From contig CBDEVQ010000028.1 in NCBI GenBank assembly GCA_965243605.1, positions 10,045-74,044 of the forward strand: a DNA stretch of 64,000 nt. The letters run 5' to 3'. Position numbers and translations under genes: made by a program. Under the pieces are notes generated by a model. The model was not told the DNA's origin. It saw nothing but the letters and a program-made list of their open reading frames with translations, and did not search any database. Of the stretch, positions 31,601 to 41,726 are shown piece after piece. The stretch's first letter is position 1, and each line of letters starts with the position of its first letter. Source of the DNA: JBMYYR01 sp965243605 (GTDB lineage: Bacteria > Bacteroidota > Bacteroidia > Flavobacteriales > CAJXXR01).

Positions 31601-32913
31601 GATGTCCTTTAATTACATTTTCAAGAATATCCCAAACTACAGGATCTCTACGGTCAATAATTTTCTTTGCAGACTTTACAGTCTTAACAATACCTCTTTC
31701 TCTTAATTTACGAACAATAAACGGCTTATAAAGCTCAGCTGCCATATCCTTAGGGATACCACATTCGTACATTTTTAATTGAGGACCAACAACAATTACC
31801 GAACGTGCAGAATAATCAACACGCTTACCAAGTAAGTTTTGACGGAAACGCCCTTGCTTACCTTTTAAACTATCCGATAAAGATTTTAAAGCACGGTTAG
31901 ATTCAGTTTTTACAGCAGAAGCTTTTCTTGTATTATCAAGAAGAGAATCTACAGACTCTTGAAGCATACGTTTTTCATTACGTAAAATTACTTCTGGTGC
32001 TTTAATTTCAATTAAACGCTTTAAATCGGTTGTTACGAATAATAACACGACGATATAAATCATTTAAATCTGATGTTGCGAAACGACCACCATCTAATGG
32101 TACTAAAGGACGTAATTCTGGTGGAATTACAGGAATAACCTTTAGGATCATCCATTCTGGACGGTTTTCTATTCTAGTATTTGCATCAATAAAACTATCT
32201 ACAACATTTAATCGTTTTAAGGCTTCACCTTTACGTTGTTGAGATGTTTCGTTATTAGCTTGATGACGTAATTGGTATGATAATTTCTTTAAATCTACAG
32301 TTGCAAGAAGAGCTTGTAATGCTTCAGCTCCTAATTTAGCTACAAATTTATTAGGATCGTTATCATCCAAATATTGATTTTCAATAGGTAATGTTTCAAG
32401 AATATCAAGGTACTCTTCTTCAGATAAGAAATCAAGGCGATTTAACTCCTCTCCTTCTAACCCTTTAGCAATACCAGGTTGAATTATTACATATTTTTCG
32501 TAGTAGATTATTGAATCTAGTTTCTTTGTAGGTAATCCTAGTAAGTACCCTATTTTATTAGGTAACGAACGGAAATACCAAATGTGAGCAACAGGTACAA
32601 CTAATTCAATGTGTCCCATACGCTCACGACGCACTTTCTTTTCAGTAACTTCAACACCACATCGGTCACAAACAATACCCTTATAACGGATACGCTTATA
32701 TTTACCACAGTGACATTCATAATCCTTTACTGGTCCAAAAATACGTTCACAAAATAAACCATCACGCTCTGGTTTATATGTTCTATAATTTATTGTTTCT
32801 GGCTTTAATACCTCTCCACTTGATTTCCCTAAAATATCTTCTGGAGAAGATAAGCTGATTGTTATCTTATTGAAACCACTGTTTACAGGGTTTTCTTTTT
32901 GATGTCTAGCCAT
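28634..32913 (-). CDS. rpoC: RNA polymerase beta' subunit, two frameshifts
   Basis: One rpoC gene read in three frames. The first part (32913 to about 32030) has the zinc-binding CHCGKYKRIRYKGIVCDRC. At 32026 one extra base breaks VIIRNNR; removing it gives RLKRLIEIKAPEVILRNEKRM. The second part carries the catalytic NADFDGDQMAVH and the second zinc site. At about 29993-30010 the frame shifts again after SAKRAGIV; the last part runs from FDELRTVKGK to the end (EQTNNLEN). rpoC is essential, so both shifts are most likely sequence errors. Last gene before DUF3467; about 85 bases after rpoB. Confidence 0.93.
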
Positions 32914-32997
32914 TCTTAAAAGCTTTTAACATTATAACGAAGCTACTTCGAATAGATTAACCTGACTTGAAATTGAAATCATGATAACCGAATTATT

Positions 32998-35900
32998 TAA
33001 CCAAGAGTAATCTCAAGAGCCTAATCCTCTCAAGTTCATGTAGTAAGTACATTGAATGATTCTGGAATGCCTGAGGTTCTGGCATAGATTTTCCCCTTTC
33101 ACGATTGCCTCATAGGCTTTGGCACGGCCGATACCACATCATCAGATTTTACATGTTAAGTATCTCACGTAAGAACATGAGAAGCACCAAATGCCTCTAA
33201 AGCCCACACTTCCATCTCTCCAAAACGCTGACCACCAAACTGAGCTTTACCTCCAATGGTTGCTGCGTAATAAGAGAGTATGGACCGATAGAACGAGCAT
33301 GCATTTTATCATCAACCATAGTGTCCCAAGTTTTAACATGTAGATAATACCTACTGTTGCTTTCTGATCAAAACGGCTCACCTGTGTTACCACCATCGAT
33401 AAGTAACTGCGTGTGACCAAAATCTGGCAAGACCAGCTTCTGTTAAGCATCTGATCTATCTGTAGCTGAAGCACCGTCAAAAATAGGTGTAGCGTAGGTC
33501 TTCTGTATTAATTTTCTCACCTGCCCATCCAAGAACAGTTTCATAAATCTGACCAATGTTCATACGAGAAGGTACACCTAATGGGTTCAAGAACGATATC
33601 CACTGGCGTTCCATCTTCTAGGAATGGCATATCTTCATCACGTACGATACGAGCAACAATACCCTTGTTACCGTGACGACCTGCCATCTTATCACCAACT
33701 TTAAGCTTACGTTTCTTAGCGATATAAACTTTAGCTAGTTTTACATGATACCTGCTGGAAGTTCATCTCCCACTTCTAAATCGCAAATTTCATACGTTTT
33801 AAATCTCCTTGAAATCGTTTCACTTACGATTTTGTAAGTTAGTGAATAACGTAGATCTAACTATCATTTTGTCTCTTCAGTCAGTTAGTCCATTTACCAG
33901 AAGTTCTAATGCGATTTGAATAATCGCTCAATAGCGTTTAACGCCTTCAGATGTACAAACTTCGTTCCCTTAGGAATACGATTCTTCTCTAGGAAATAGG
34001 TTATTACACCTTGACGATGTTTTACCCTTCGATTTAACTCCTTTAGAAATTAATTCAATTACCAAATTTGTTTAACGACATTACAGTAGTTTTTCAGAAT
34101 TGCTAATTCGGCCTCCATCTAATGGTCTGATTGGCCAATAAGGTTCTTCCTTGTCTTCTTTAAGCACGTTTTTAACTCTTCTTTATGCTTAACTCTTTCT
34201 ACGAGTCTAAAGAACTTTTTATCTAATAACCACTACCTCATTAAGAGATGGAGAAGCTTTCTTAAAGAAGCATCTTTTACATCACCCTGCTTTGTCTCCA
34301 AAGATGGCACGTAAAAGTTTTTCTTCAGGTGTAGGATCACGATTCGCCTTTTGGTGTAATCTTACCAATGAGAGATATCACCTGGCTTAATCTGAGCTAC
34401 CAATACGCGAATGATTCCGTTTTCATCAAGATTCTTTAGTAGCTTCTTCACTAACGTTTGGAATGTCCGCAGGTAAGTTCTTCTTGCTCCTACGTTTAGT
34501 ATCTCTAACCTCTAATGAGTATACTCGTCAATATGAATAGATGTAAATAATATCGTCACGTACAACACGTCTCAGAAATTACAATCGCATCCTCAAAGTT
34601 ATACCCTTTCCAAGGCATGAACGCCACTAGCATGTTTCTTACCTAATGCTAGCTCACCACTGCTTGTGTAGCGTAACCTTCACTAAAACTTGACCTGTTT
34701 TAACGCGGTATCCTTAACACCTACTATTGGAATTCAAGGTTAATAGAAGTACCTTGGTTAGTCTTCTAAATTTAATTAATTGGTAAGATTTAATATCATC
34801 CTCAAAACTTACCATGATCATCATCTGTTCTATCGTAGCTTAATTACGATTTTATTTGCATCAACATACTCTCAACAGTACCATGGCTCCTTCAGCTTTA
34901 ATTATTGTACTACGAGAATCTACGAGCAACTCTGCGTCTCTAAGACCTGTACCTACAATAGGAGCTTCAGGACTTAATAATGGTACGGCCTGACGCATCA
35001 TGTTAGATCCCATCAATGCACGGTTGGCATCATCATGCTCCAAGAATGGAATCAAGCGAAGCTGAAATTGATGCAATTTGATTCGGAGCAATATCCATAT
35101 AATGTACGATCGTTTCCGGCTCTACAACCGGGAAGTCACCTTCTTCACGACTTTAACACGAGTTATCTGATGAAAGGTACCTTTGTCATCAGATAGCTCT
35201 GCAATTCGCCATGTGCAATGTTTTTACGCTTCTTCTTCTTCAGCACTTAAATAATGGTTGAGCTCACGGTCCACATACCATTTCCCATCCTCAATTTACC
35301 TTACGGTAAGGCGTTTCAATGAATCCCATTGCCATTAACCTTTGCATAATACACACAAGAGAAGAAATAAGACCAATGTTCGGTCCTTCCGGCGTTTCAA
35401 TAGGACAAAGACGTCCGTAGTGTGTGTAGTGAACATCACGAACCTCAAAACCAGCACGCTCACGAGAAAGACCACCAGGCCCTAAAGCTGAGAGACGACG
35501 CTTGTGCGTAATCTCAGACAATGGATTCGTTTGATCCATAAACTGAGACAGCTGATTCGTACCAAAGAATGAATTGATCACAGACGACAATGTCTTCGCG
35601 TTAATCAAATCAATTGGTGTAAATACTTCGTTATCACGAACATTCATACGTTCGCGGATAGTACGCGCCATACGTGCCAAGACCTACACCAAACTGGTTA
35701 GCCATAATTGCTCGCCTACTGTACGTACACGACGGTTACTCAAGTGATCGATATCATCAACTTCTGCTTTAGAGTTAATAAGTTCGATTAAATATTTTAT
35801 AATGTTCAGGATATCATCTTTGGTCAGTACTAACTGATCCATTCCTGTATCCGAACCTAACTTTTTGTTAATTCTGTAACGTCCAACTTCACCAAGATTA

Positions 35901-37012
35901 TATCTTGTTTCAGAGAAGAATAACTTGTCGATAATTCCACGAGCTGTTTCTTCATCAGGAGCATCTGAATTACGAAGCTGACGGTAGATATGCTCTACGG
36001 CTTCTTTTTCAGAGTTCGTTGGATCTTTTTGAAGTGTATTGTGAATGATAGCATAATCTGCCATTCCAATATCTTCTTTGTGTAAAAGGATAGTTTTAGA
36101 TCCAGAATCTAAAATGATTTCTACAGTATCATCATCAATTTCTGTATCACGATCTAAAAGTACATCGTTTCGTTCGATAGATACAACCTCTCCTGTATCT
36201 TCATCTACGAAATCTTCGAACCAAGTTTTAAGAACCTTAGCTGCTAAGCGACGACCTTTTACTTTTTTAAGTGCCGATTTGTTAACTTTAACTTCTTCGG
36301 CAAGATCAAATATCTCAAGGATATCTTTATCTCTTTCGTACCCTATAGCACGTAAAAGCGTTGTTACTGGTAACTTTTTCTTACGATCAATATAAGCATA
36401 CATAACATTATTAATGTCAGTAGCAAATTCAATCCACGATCCTTTGAATGGGATAATACGAGCTGAATAAAGTTTTGTTCCATTCGCATGGTAGCTTTGT
36501 CCAAAGAATACCCCTGGTGAACGGTGTAATTGAGAAACAATAACACGTTCAGCACCATTAATCACAAAACTTCCTCTTGGAGACATGTAAGGAATAGTTC
36601 CTAAATACACTTCCTGAACAATAGTTTCAAAATCCTCGTGTTCAGGATCTGTACAATACAACTTAAGCTTACACTTTAAAGGTACGCTATAAGTTAACCC
36701 TCTTTCAATACTCTCATCAATAGAGTAGCGTGGTGGATCTACGAAATAGTCTAAAAACTCTAATACAAATTGATTTCTTGTATCTGTAATAGGAAAATTT
36801 TCAGTGAAAACTTTAAATAAACCTTCTGTAGATCGGCTTTCATTTTTAGTATCTAGCTGAAAAAAGTCTTGGAAAGACTTAATTTGGATATCCAATAAAT
36901 CTGGATAAAACTGCTCGGTTTGAACAGAACCAAAGCTAATACGTTGACGTTTCGGATTATTATTCAATGGACGAAGATTTTTAAGTGTGAGATTACCTGT
37001 AAATAAACGCAA
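32998..37012 (-). CDS. rpoB: RNA polymerase beta subunit, frame destroyed between ~33.0 and 35.7 kb
   Basis: The first 440 or so codons (37012 to about 35700) read cleanly (FYPDLLDIQIKSFQDFF, SQLHRSPGVFF). From 35.7 kb to the end, family blocks appear in changing frames: MARTIRERMNVRDNE, GLSRERAGFEVRDVHYTHYG, PFLEHDDANRALMGSNMMRQ, FDQKATVGIIYMLKLG, AQFGGQRFGEMEVWALE and a final LEITLG before the TAA at 32998-33000. The span of 4,015 nt is about 200 longer than usual, so insertions dominate. Start: the open frame reaches a TTG at 37012, but this falls in the T-tract of the attenuator; a TTG at 36967 (NNNPKRQRISFG) fits the family length better. Confidence 0.9.
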
Positions 37013-37015
37013 AAG

Positions 37016-37048
37016 GGTTTAGGCATCTAATTGATAGATACCTAAACC
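37016..37048 (-). terminator. attenuator hairpin between rplL and rpoB
   Basis: 13-bp stem (GGTTTAGGTATCT / AGATGCCTAAACC on the minus strand; the single non-Watson-Crick pair is a G-U only in the minus-strand RNA) followed by CTTTTG. It fits partial termination that sets ribosomal protein versus polymerase levels. Confidence 0.75.
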
Positions 37049-37071
37049 TAGAAAACAAGTGTTGGATAGAC

Positions 37072-37443
37072 TTATTTTAACTCAACTTCAGCTCCAGCTT
37101 CTTCTAACTGAGCTTTTAAAGCTTCTGCTTCGTCTTTTGGTACTCCTTCTTTAATAGCAGTAGGAGCGCTATCTACAATACCTTTAGCTTCTTTTAATCC
37201 TAAACCAGTTAATTCTTTAACTAATTTTACAACAGCTAGTTTTGCACTACCTGGCGCTTTTAAGATTACATCGAAATCTGTTTTTTCTTCAGCTGCATCT
37301 GCACCTGCTCCACCACCTGCTACAGCTACTGCTGCTGCTGCTGGTTCAATTCCGTATTCATCTTTTAGAATTGTTGCTAACTCATTTACTTCTTTTACAG
37401 TAAGGTTAACTAATTGTTCTGCGAATTCTTTCAAATCTGCCAT
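37072..37443 (-). CDS. rplL: 50S ribosomal protein L7/L12
   Basis: Protein of 123 residues. N-terminal dimerisation helix (KEFAEQLVNLTVKEVNELA), an Ala/Gly-rich hinge (AAAVAVAGGGAGADAAE) and a C-terminal factor-binding domain (FDVILKAPGSAKLAVVKLV). Forms the ribosomal stalk with L10, encoded 64 bases upstream. Confidence 0.97.
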   Translation of the reverse strand: MADLKEFAEQLVNLTVKEVNELATILKDEYGIEPAAAAVAVAGGGAGADAAEEKTDFDVILKAPGSAKLAVVKLVKELTGLGLKEAKGIVDSAPTAIKEGVPKDEAEALKAQLEEAGAEVELK

Positions 37444-37507
37444 GACTCTTTGATCTTTTGTGTTTAAACTAGACTATATAAAAATTGAGTGCGTACTCAG
37501 TTGGGTG

Positions 37508-38047
37508 TTACTCTGCGCGTTCAGATAAAGTTTTAACAAGCCCTGAAAGCGTGTTTCCACCTGATTGAAGTGCTGAAATAACGTTTTTCGCTGGTGATTG
37601 TAACAATCCGATGATGTCTCCAATAAGCTCTTCTTTAGATTTAAGACTAGCTAAGACGTCTAATTGATCAATACCTACGTAAGTTGATGCATCTACCCAT
37701 GCCCCTTTAAATAAAGGCTTTTCTGATGCTTTATTTTTCTTAAGGAATTCTTTAATAGTTTTTGCAGGCACATTAGCCGTTTCACAAACCATTAATGATG
37801 TATTTCCTTTTAATTCTCCGTATAAGGCTTCAAAATCTTTATCTTCTACAGCTTCCATCGCTTTGCGAAGAAGTGTATTTTTTACGATTTGAATTTGAAC
37901 TCCGCTTTCAAAACACATACGACGTAATGCGCTTGTGTCTTCAGCATTCATTCCACCTAAATCAGCTAAGTAAATTGTCTTATTCTCTTCTAAAATTGAC
38001 GATAAGATCTTTACTTGTTCACGTTTTTGTTCTGTGGTCATTGCCAT
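37508..38047 (-). CDS. rplJ: 50S ribosomal protein L10
   Basis: Protein of 179 residues, the stalk base that anchors L7/L12. N-terminus TTEQKREQVKILSSILE and the IQIVKNTLLRKAM block are typical. Only 24 bases separate it from rplA, leaving little room for a long L10 autoregulatory leader. Confidence 0.96.
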   Translation of the reverse strand: MAMTTEQKREQVKILSSILEENKTIYLADLGGMNAEDTSALRRMCFESGVQIQIVKNTLLRKAMEAVEDKDFEALYGELKGNTSLMVCETANVPAKTIKEFLKKNKASEKPLFKGAWVDASTYVGIDQLDVLASLKSKEELIGDIIGLLQSPAKNVISALQSGGNTLSGLVKTLSERAE

Positions 38048-38071
38048 GATGTGATAAGTTTTAGAAGATTA

Positions 38072-38761
38072 TTAAACAGACTTAGGATCTAACTTGATAC
38101 AAGCGCTCATCGTAGAAGACATATTCATAGACTTCACGTAAGTTCCTTTAGCTGCTGTAGGCTTAAGCTTAATAATTGTAGAGATAACTTCTGCAGCATT
38201 CTCTTCAATTTTCTTAGCATCAAACGATACACGCCCTATAGAAGTGTGGATAATTCCGTAACGGTCAACTTTAAAGTCGATTTTACCACCTTTTACATCA
38301 GCTACTGCCTTTTTGATATCCATTGTTACAGTACCTGTCTTAGGGTTAGGCATTAAACCTCTTGGTCCTAGGATACGTCCTATTGGTCCAATTTTACCCA
38401 TACATGAAGGCATTGTAATAATTACGTCAACATCAGTCCAACCACCTTTGATTTTCGTAATGTAGTCATCTAAACCTACATAGTCAGCTCCAGCTTCTTT
38501 AGCTTCAGCCTCTTTATCAGGAGTACATAAAACAAGAACTGTTTTATCTTTACCTGTACCATGTGGTAACGTAACGCTTCCTCGCACCATTTGATTTGCT
38601 TTACGTGGATCTACTCCTAAACGTATTGCAAGATCAATAGATGCATCGAAGTTACTAGTTGTTATAGCTTTAACAACCTCTGCTGCTTCTCCTAAACCAT
38701 GAAATTTAGTACGATCGAATTTCGATGCAGCTTCCTTTTGTTTCTTTGTTAAACGTGCCAT
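38072..38761 (-). CDS. rplA: 50S ribosomal protein L1
   Basis: Protein of 229 residues with the L1 signature IGPIGRILGPRGLMPNPKTG and a C-terminal GTYVKSMNMSSTMS. It binds 23S rRNA and helps release tRNA at the E site. Starts 16 bases after rplK. Confidence 0.97.
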   Translation of the reverse strand: MARLTKKQKEAASKFDRTKFHGLGEAAEVVKAITTSNFDASIDLAIRLGVDPRKANQMVRGSVTLPHGTGKDKTVLVLCTPDKEAEAKEAGADYVGLDDYITKIKGGWTDVDVIITMPSCMGKIGPIGRILGPRGLMPNPKTGTVTMDIKKAVADVKGGKIDFKVDRYGIIHTSIGRVSFDAKKIEENAAEVISTIIKLKPTAAKGTYVKSMNMSSTMSACIKLDPKSV

Positions 38762-38777
38762 GAAATAATTTTAAAAT

Positions 38778-39216
38778 TTAGAAAGGACGATCCCCACTTA
38801 CAGTTACTCCCATAGATCTTGCTGTTCCTGCAACCATAGACATTGCTGATTCAACTGTAAAACAGTTTAAATCTTGCATTTTGTCTGCTGCAATAGCATT
38901 AACTTGGTCCCATGTAAGAGATGCAACTTTCTTTCTGTTAGGTTCTGAAGATCCACTTTTTTAACTTAGCAGCTTCTTTAATTTGTACTGCAACCGGTGG
39001 AGTTTTTACAATAAAATCGAATGATTTATCCGAATATACTGTAATTACCACAGGAAGTACCTTACCTGCTTTGTCTTGTGTTCTTGCATTAAACTGCTTA
39101 CAGAACTCCATAATGTTCACCCCTTTCGCACCTAAAGCAGGTCCTACTGGTGGTGATGGATTAGCAGCTCCACCTTTAATTTGAAGCTTAATTAATCCTG
39201 CGACTTCTTTTGCCAT
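38778..39216 (-). CDS. rplK: 50S ribosomal protein L11, one-base insertion
   Basis: Codes for a 145-residue L11 once one extra base at 38955 is removed. Upstream reads IKLQIKGGAANPSPPVGPAL and EAAKLKK; downstream in the shifted frame reads GSSEPNRKKVASLTWDQV and ends TVSGDRPF before the TAA at 38778-38780. As given, translation would stop early after KWIFRT. L11 is part of the GTPase-associated centre. The insertion is probably a sequence error. Confidence 0.93.
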
Positions 39217-39239
39217 TTTATGATAGTTTTAATGTCTAT

Positions 39240-39791
39240 TTAAGACTCTTTTTCAACTTGCATAAAATTCAACTCCAATGGTGTTTTTCTTCCGAAAATC
39301 TTAACCATAACTTGAAGTTTCCTTTTTTCTTCATTGATTCCTTCAATAACTCCAATAAATCCGTTAAATGGACCATCTGTAACTTTAACTGACTCTCCAA
39401 CTACATATGGAATTCCAGCAAGTTCTTCTGTTGAAGCTAATTCATCAACTTTACCAAGAATTCGATTTACTTCCTGTAACCTTAATGGCACAGGCTCTCC
39501 ACCTTTTACAGCTCCTAGGAACCCTATAACTCCTGATATTCCTTTTATGATATGCGCAACTTCACCTACTAACGCAGCTTCAATTAAAACATATCCAGGG
39601 TAAAAATTACGTTCTTTAACGACTTTCTTACCATTTCTTACTTGGTATACTTTTTCTAAAGGAACTAATACTTGAGACACATAATCTCCCATACCTAAAT
39701 GAGATATTTCACGTTCAATGTAGTCTTTCACTTTAAGTTCTTGTCCAGAAACTGAACGAACAACATACCATCTTTTTTTTACCTCTGCCAT
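39240..39791 (-). CDS. nusG: transcription antitermination factor NusG
   Basis: Protein of 183 residues. NGN domain (KRWYVVRSVSGQELKVKDYI; NFYPGYVLIEAALVGEV) and C-terminal KOW domain (VKVTDGPFNGFIGVIEGI). Binds RNA polymerase and couples it to ribosomes or Rho. Lies 24 bases after secE. Confidence 0.97.
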   Translation of the reverse strand: MAEVKKRWYVVRSVSGQELKVKDYIEREISHLGMGDYVSQVLVPLEKVYQVRNGKKVVKERNFYPGYVLIEAALVGEVAHIIKGISGVIGFLGAVKGGEPVPLRLQEVNRILGKVDELASTEELAGIPYVVGESVKVTDGPFNGFIGVIEGINEEKRKLQVMVKIFGRKTPLELNFMQVEKES

Positions 39792-39815
39792 TTTATTTCT
39801 AAATCCTTCAGAATA

Positions 39816-40004
39816 TTACCCTTCTACGACACCTAAGAATGGCTTAAGCACAAAGTACACACCTTTATCCATACCATATACAATTAACGCAAAAATCATT
39901 GCAGCAATAGCTACAACAATCGTACTAGTTTGCAACTCGGAATATGATGGCCAAGTTACGTTATCTTTCAATTCTCTAAAAGATGATTGTATATATTCTA
40001 ACAT
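39816..40004 (-). CDS. secE: preprotein translocase subunit SecE
   Basis: Protein of 62 residues with the typical short N-terminal amphipathic part (SFRELKDNVTWPSYSELQ) and one membrane helix (TIVVAIAAMIFALIVYGMD). Component of the SecYEG channel. Located between tRNA-Trp and nusG, the usual bacterial order. Confidence 0.95.
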   Translation of the reverse strand: MLEYIQSSFRELKDNVTWPSYSELQTSTIVVAIAAMIFALIVYGMDKGVYFVLKPFLGVVEG

Positions 40005-40027
40005 GACAGATGTTTTTATAAATTAAT

Positions 40028-40046
40028 AAACACCTTACGGTGTTTA
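40028..40046 (-). other. small hairpin between tRNA-Trp and secE
   Basis: AAACACC...GGTGTTT stem with a TTAC loop, no strong T-tract. It could be an RNA processing or weak attenuation site separating the tRNA from the secE message. Confidence 0.4.
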
Positions 40047-40054
40047 TTTAAAAG

Positions 40055-40125
40055 CACGGGTAGAGAGATTCGAACTCCCATCAACGGTTTTGGAGACCGG
40101 CATGCTACCATTGCACCATACCCGT
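40055..40125 (-). tRNA. tRNA-Trp (CCA)
   Basis: 71 nt, starts ACGGGTATGGTGCAATGG, anticodon loop CTCCAAA with CCA, T-loop AGTTCGAATCT. Between tuf and secE with its own promoter. Confidence 0.96.
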
Positions 40126-40134
40126 ATGTCTTTC

Positions 40135-40171
40135 GGGGAGCAAATGTAAACATAACATTTGACTCCCCAAA
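40135..40171 (-). promoter_or_regulatory. promoter of tRNA-Trp-secE inside an inverted repeat
   Basis: TTTG (40171-40168), 19 bases, TACATTTG (40148-40141): a full consensus. The same bases form a 13-bp inverted repeat with one bulge (GGGGAGCAAATGT at 40135-40147 and its partner ending 40168), so the -7 box is in one arm. Confidence 0.75.
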
Positions 40172-40188
40172 ATTATTTTAGAAGATTC

Positions 40189-41373
40189 TTAAAGAATTTC
40201 TGTAATTTGTCCAGCTCCTACTGTTCTACCACCCTCACGGATTGCAAAACGAAGACCTTTGTTTACTGCTACTGGGTTAATTAAATCAACTGTAATAGTT
40301 AAGTTATCACCAGGCATAACCATTTCTACTCCATCAGGAAGACCAATCTCTCCTGTTACATCAGTTGTACGGATGTAGAATTGTGGACGGTAACGTTTGT
40401 GGAATGGAGTGTGACGTCCACCTTCTTCTTTCTTAAGGATATAAACCTCAGCTTTGAATTTATCGTGAGGTGTAATTGAACCTGGCTTACAGATTACCAT
40501 ACCTCTCTTGATATCTTCTTTAGCGATACCTCTTAATAATAAACCTACGTTATCACCAGCTTCACCACGATCTAAGATCTTACGGAACATCTCAACTCCT
40601 GTAATAGTAGAAGATAATTTCTCAGCTCCCATACCGATAATATCAACAACGTCTCCAGTGTTAGCAACTCCAGTTTCGATACGACCTGTAGCAACAGTTC
40701 CACGACCTGTAATTGAGAATACATCCTCAACTGGCATTAACATTGGCTTTTCGTTATCACGAACAGGCTCCTCGATCCAAGCATCAACAGCTTCCATCAA
40801 TTCCTCGATAGTTTTAACCCATTGATCGTCTCCGTTTAATCCACCTAATGCAGATCCAGAAACAACTGGTCCGTTATCACCATCGAATTCGTAGAATGAA
40901 AGTAATTCACGTACTTCCATGTCAACTAATTCTAATAACTCCTCATCATCAACCATATCAACTTTGTTTAAGAAAACAACGATACGAGGCACTCCTACCT
41001 GACGACATAAAAGGATGTGCTCACGTGTTTGTGGCATTGGTCCATCTGTAGCAGCAACTACTAAGATAGCACCATCCATTTGTGCAGCACCCGTTACCAT
41101 GTTCTTTACGTAATCGGCGTGACCTGGACAGTCAACGTGCGCATAGTGACGGTTTTCCGTTTCGTATTCAACGTGTGAAGTGTTGATTGTGATTCCACGC
41201 TCTTTTTCTTCAGGAGCGTTATCAATTTTATCAAAGTCTTTTACTTCTGCAAGACCTTTCCCTGCTAATACGTTTGTAATAGCAGCTGTAAGTGTAGTTT
41301 TACCGTGATCTACGTGACCAATAGTACCAATATTTAAATGTGGTTTACTACGTTCGAATTTTTCCTTAGCCAT
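40189..41373 (-). CDS. tuf: elongation factor Tu
   Basis: Protein of 394 residues. GTPase motifs: GHVDHGKT (19-26), DCPGH, NKVD; domains II and III are complete (RGTVATGRIETG; the C-terminal GGRTVGAGQITEIL). Delivers aminoacyl-tRNA to the ribosome. It lies between tRNA-Tyr and tRNA-Trp, the standard cluster. Codon use is smooth and the frame is intact, unlike nearby rpoB. Confidence 0.98.
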   Translation of the reverse strand: MAKEKFERSKPHLNIGTIGHVDHGKTTLTAAITNVLAGKGLAEVKDFDKIDNAPEEKERGITINTSHVEYETENRHYAHVDCPGHADYVKNMVTGAAQMDGAILVVAATDGPMPQTREHILLCRQVGVPRIVVFLNKVDMVDDEELLELVDMEVRELLSFYEFDGDNGPVVSGSALGGLNGDDQWVKTIEELMEAVDAWIEEPVRDNEKPMLMPVEDVFSITGRGTVATGRIETGVANTGDVVDIIGMGAEKLSSTITGVEMFRKILDRGEAGDNVGLLLRGIAKEDIKRGMVICKPGSITPHDKFKAEVYILKKEEGGRHTPFHKRYRPQFYIRTTDVTGEIGLPDGVEMVMPGDNLTITVDLINPVAVNKGLRFAIREGGRTVGAGQITEIL

Positions 41374-41448
41374 GATCTATGTGCTTAAAGATTATACAAA
41401 TTAAACTAAAATTGGCCTGCCGGAACTAACCAAAAGACAGATCAAAAG

Positions 41449-41530
41449 TGGTGGGAGCAGGATTCGAACCTGCGAAGGTGTAACCAGCGGATTTACAGTC
41501 CGCCCTCGTTGGCCGCTTGAGTATCCCACC
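41449..41530 (-). tRNA. tRNA-Tyr (GTA)
   Basis: 82 nt with a long variable arm (class II), starts GGTGGGATACTCAAG, anticodon GTA in GGACTGTAAATC, T-loop GGTTCGAATCC. Confidence 0.96.
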
Positions 41531-41566
41531 AATATATAGTTTCCGTTGAAACTATACTTTATTTAG

Positions 41567-41640
41567 AGCCGATGAAGGGACTCGAACCCCCGACCTGCTG
41601 ATTACAAATCAGCTGCTCTAGCCAGCTGAGCTACATCGGC
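41567..41640 (-). tRNA. tRNA-Thr (TGT)
   Basis: 74 nt, starts GCCGATGTAGCTCAG, anticodon TGT in GATTTGTAATC, T-loop GGTTCGAGTCC. First RNA of the tRNA-tuf transcription unit. Confidence 0.96.
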
Positions 41641-41642
41641 AT

Positions 41643-41668
41643 AAAAAAAGCCCCTGTACTTAGGGACT
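41643..41668 (-). terminator. terminator of raiA overlapping the downstream start site
   Basis: 7-bp stem AGTCCCT / AGGGGCT with one G-U pair in minus-strand RNA, then seven T. It ends raiA. Because it starts two bases after the -7 box, transcripts from the tRNA promoter begin inside the hairpin and escape it. Confidence 0.7.
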
Positions 41669-41669
41669 G

Positions 41670-41700
41670 CAAATCTACAAAAGATTTATATTTCAACAAA
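41670..41700 (-). promoter_or_regulatory. promoter of the tRNA-Thr/Tyr-tuf unit
   Basis: TTTG (41700-41697), 19 bases, TAGATTTG (41677-41670): a full match to the Bacteroidota consensus with ideal spacing. Confidence 0.82.
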
Positions 41701-41726
41701 CATTGAATATATTTTTTTTATTTTTT

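Noticed and set aside
32998..35690. rpoB as a true pseudogene or new small genes in this stretch
   Set aside because: Fragments all belong to RpoB in changing frames and the gene is essential; the open frames here carry RpoB blocks or are shadows.
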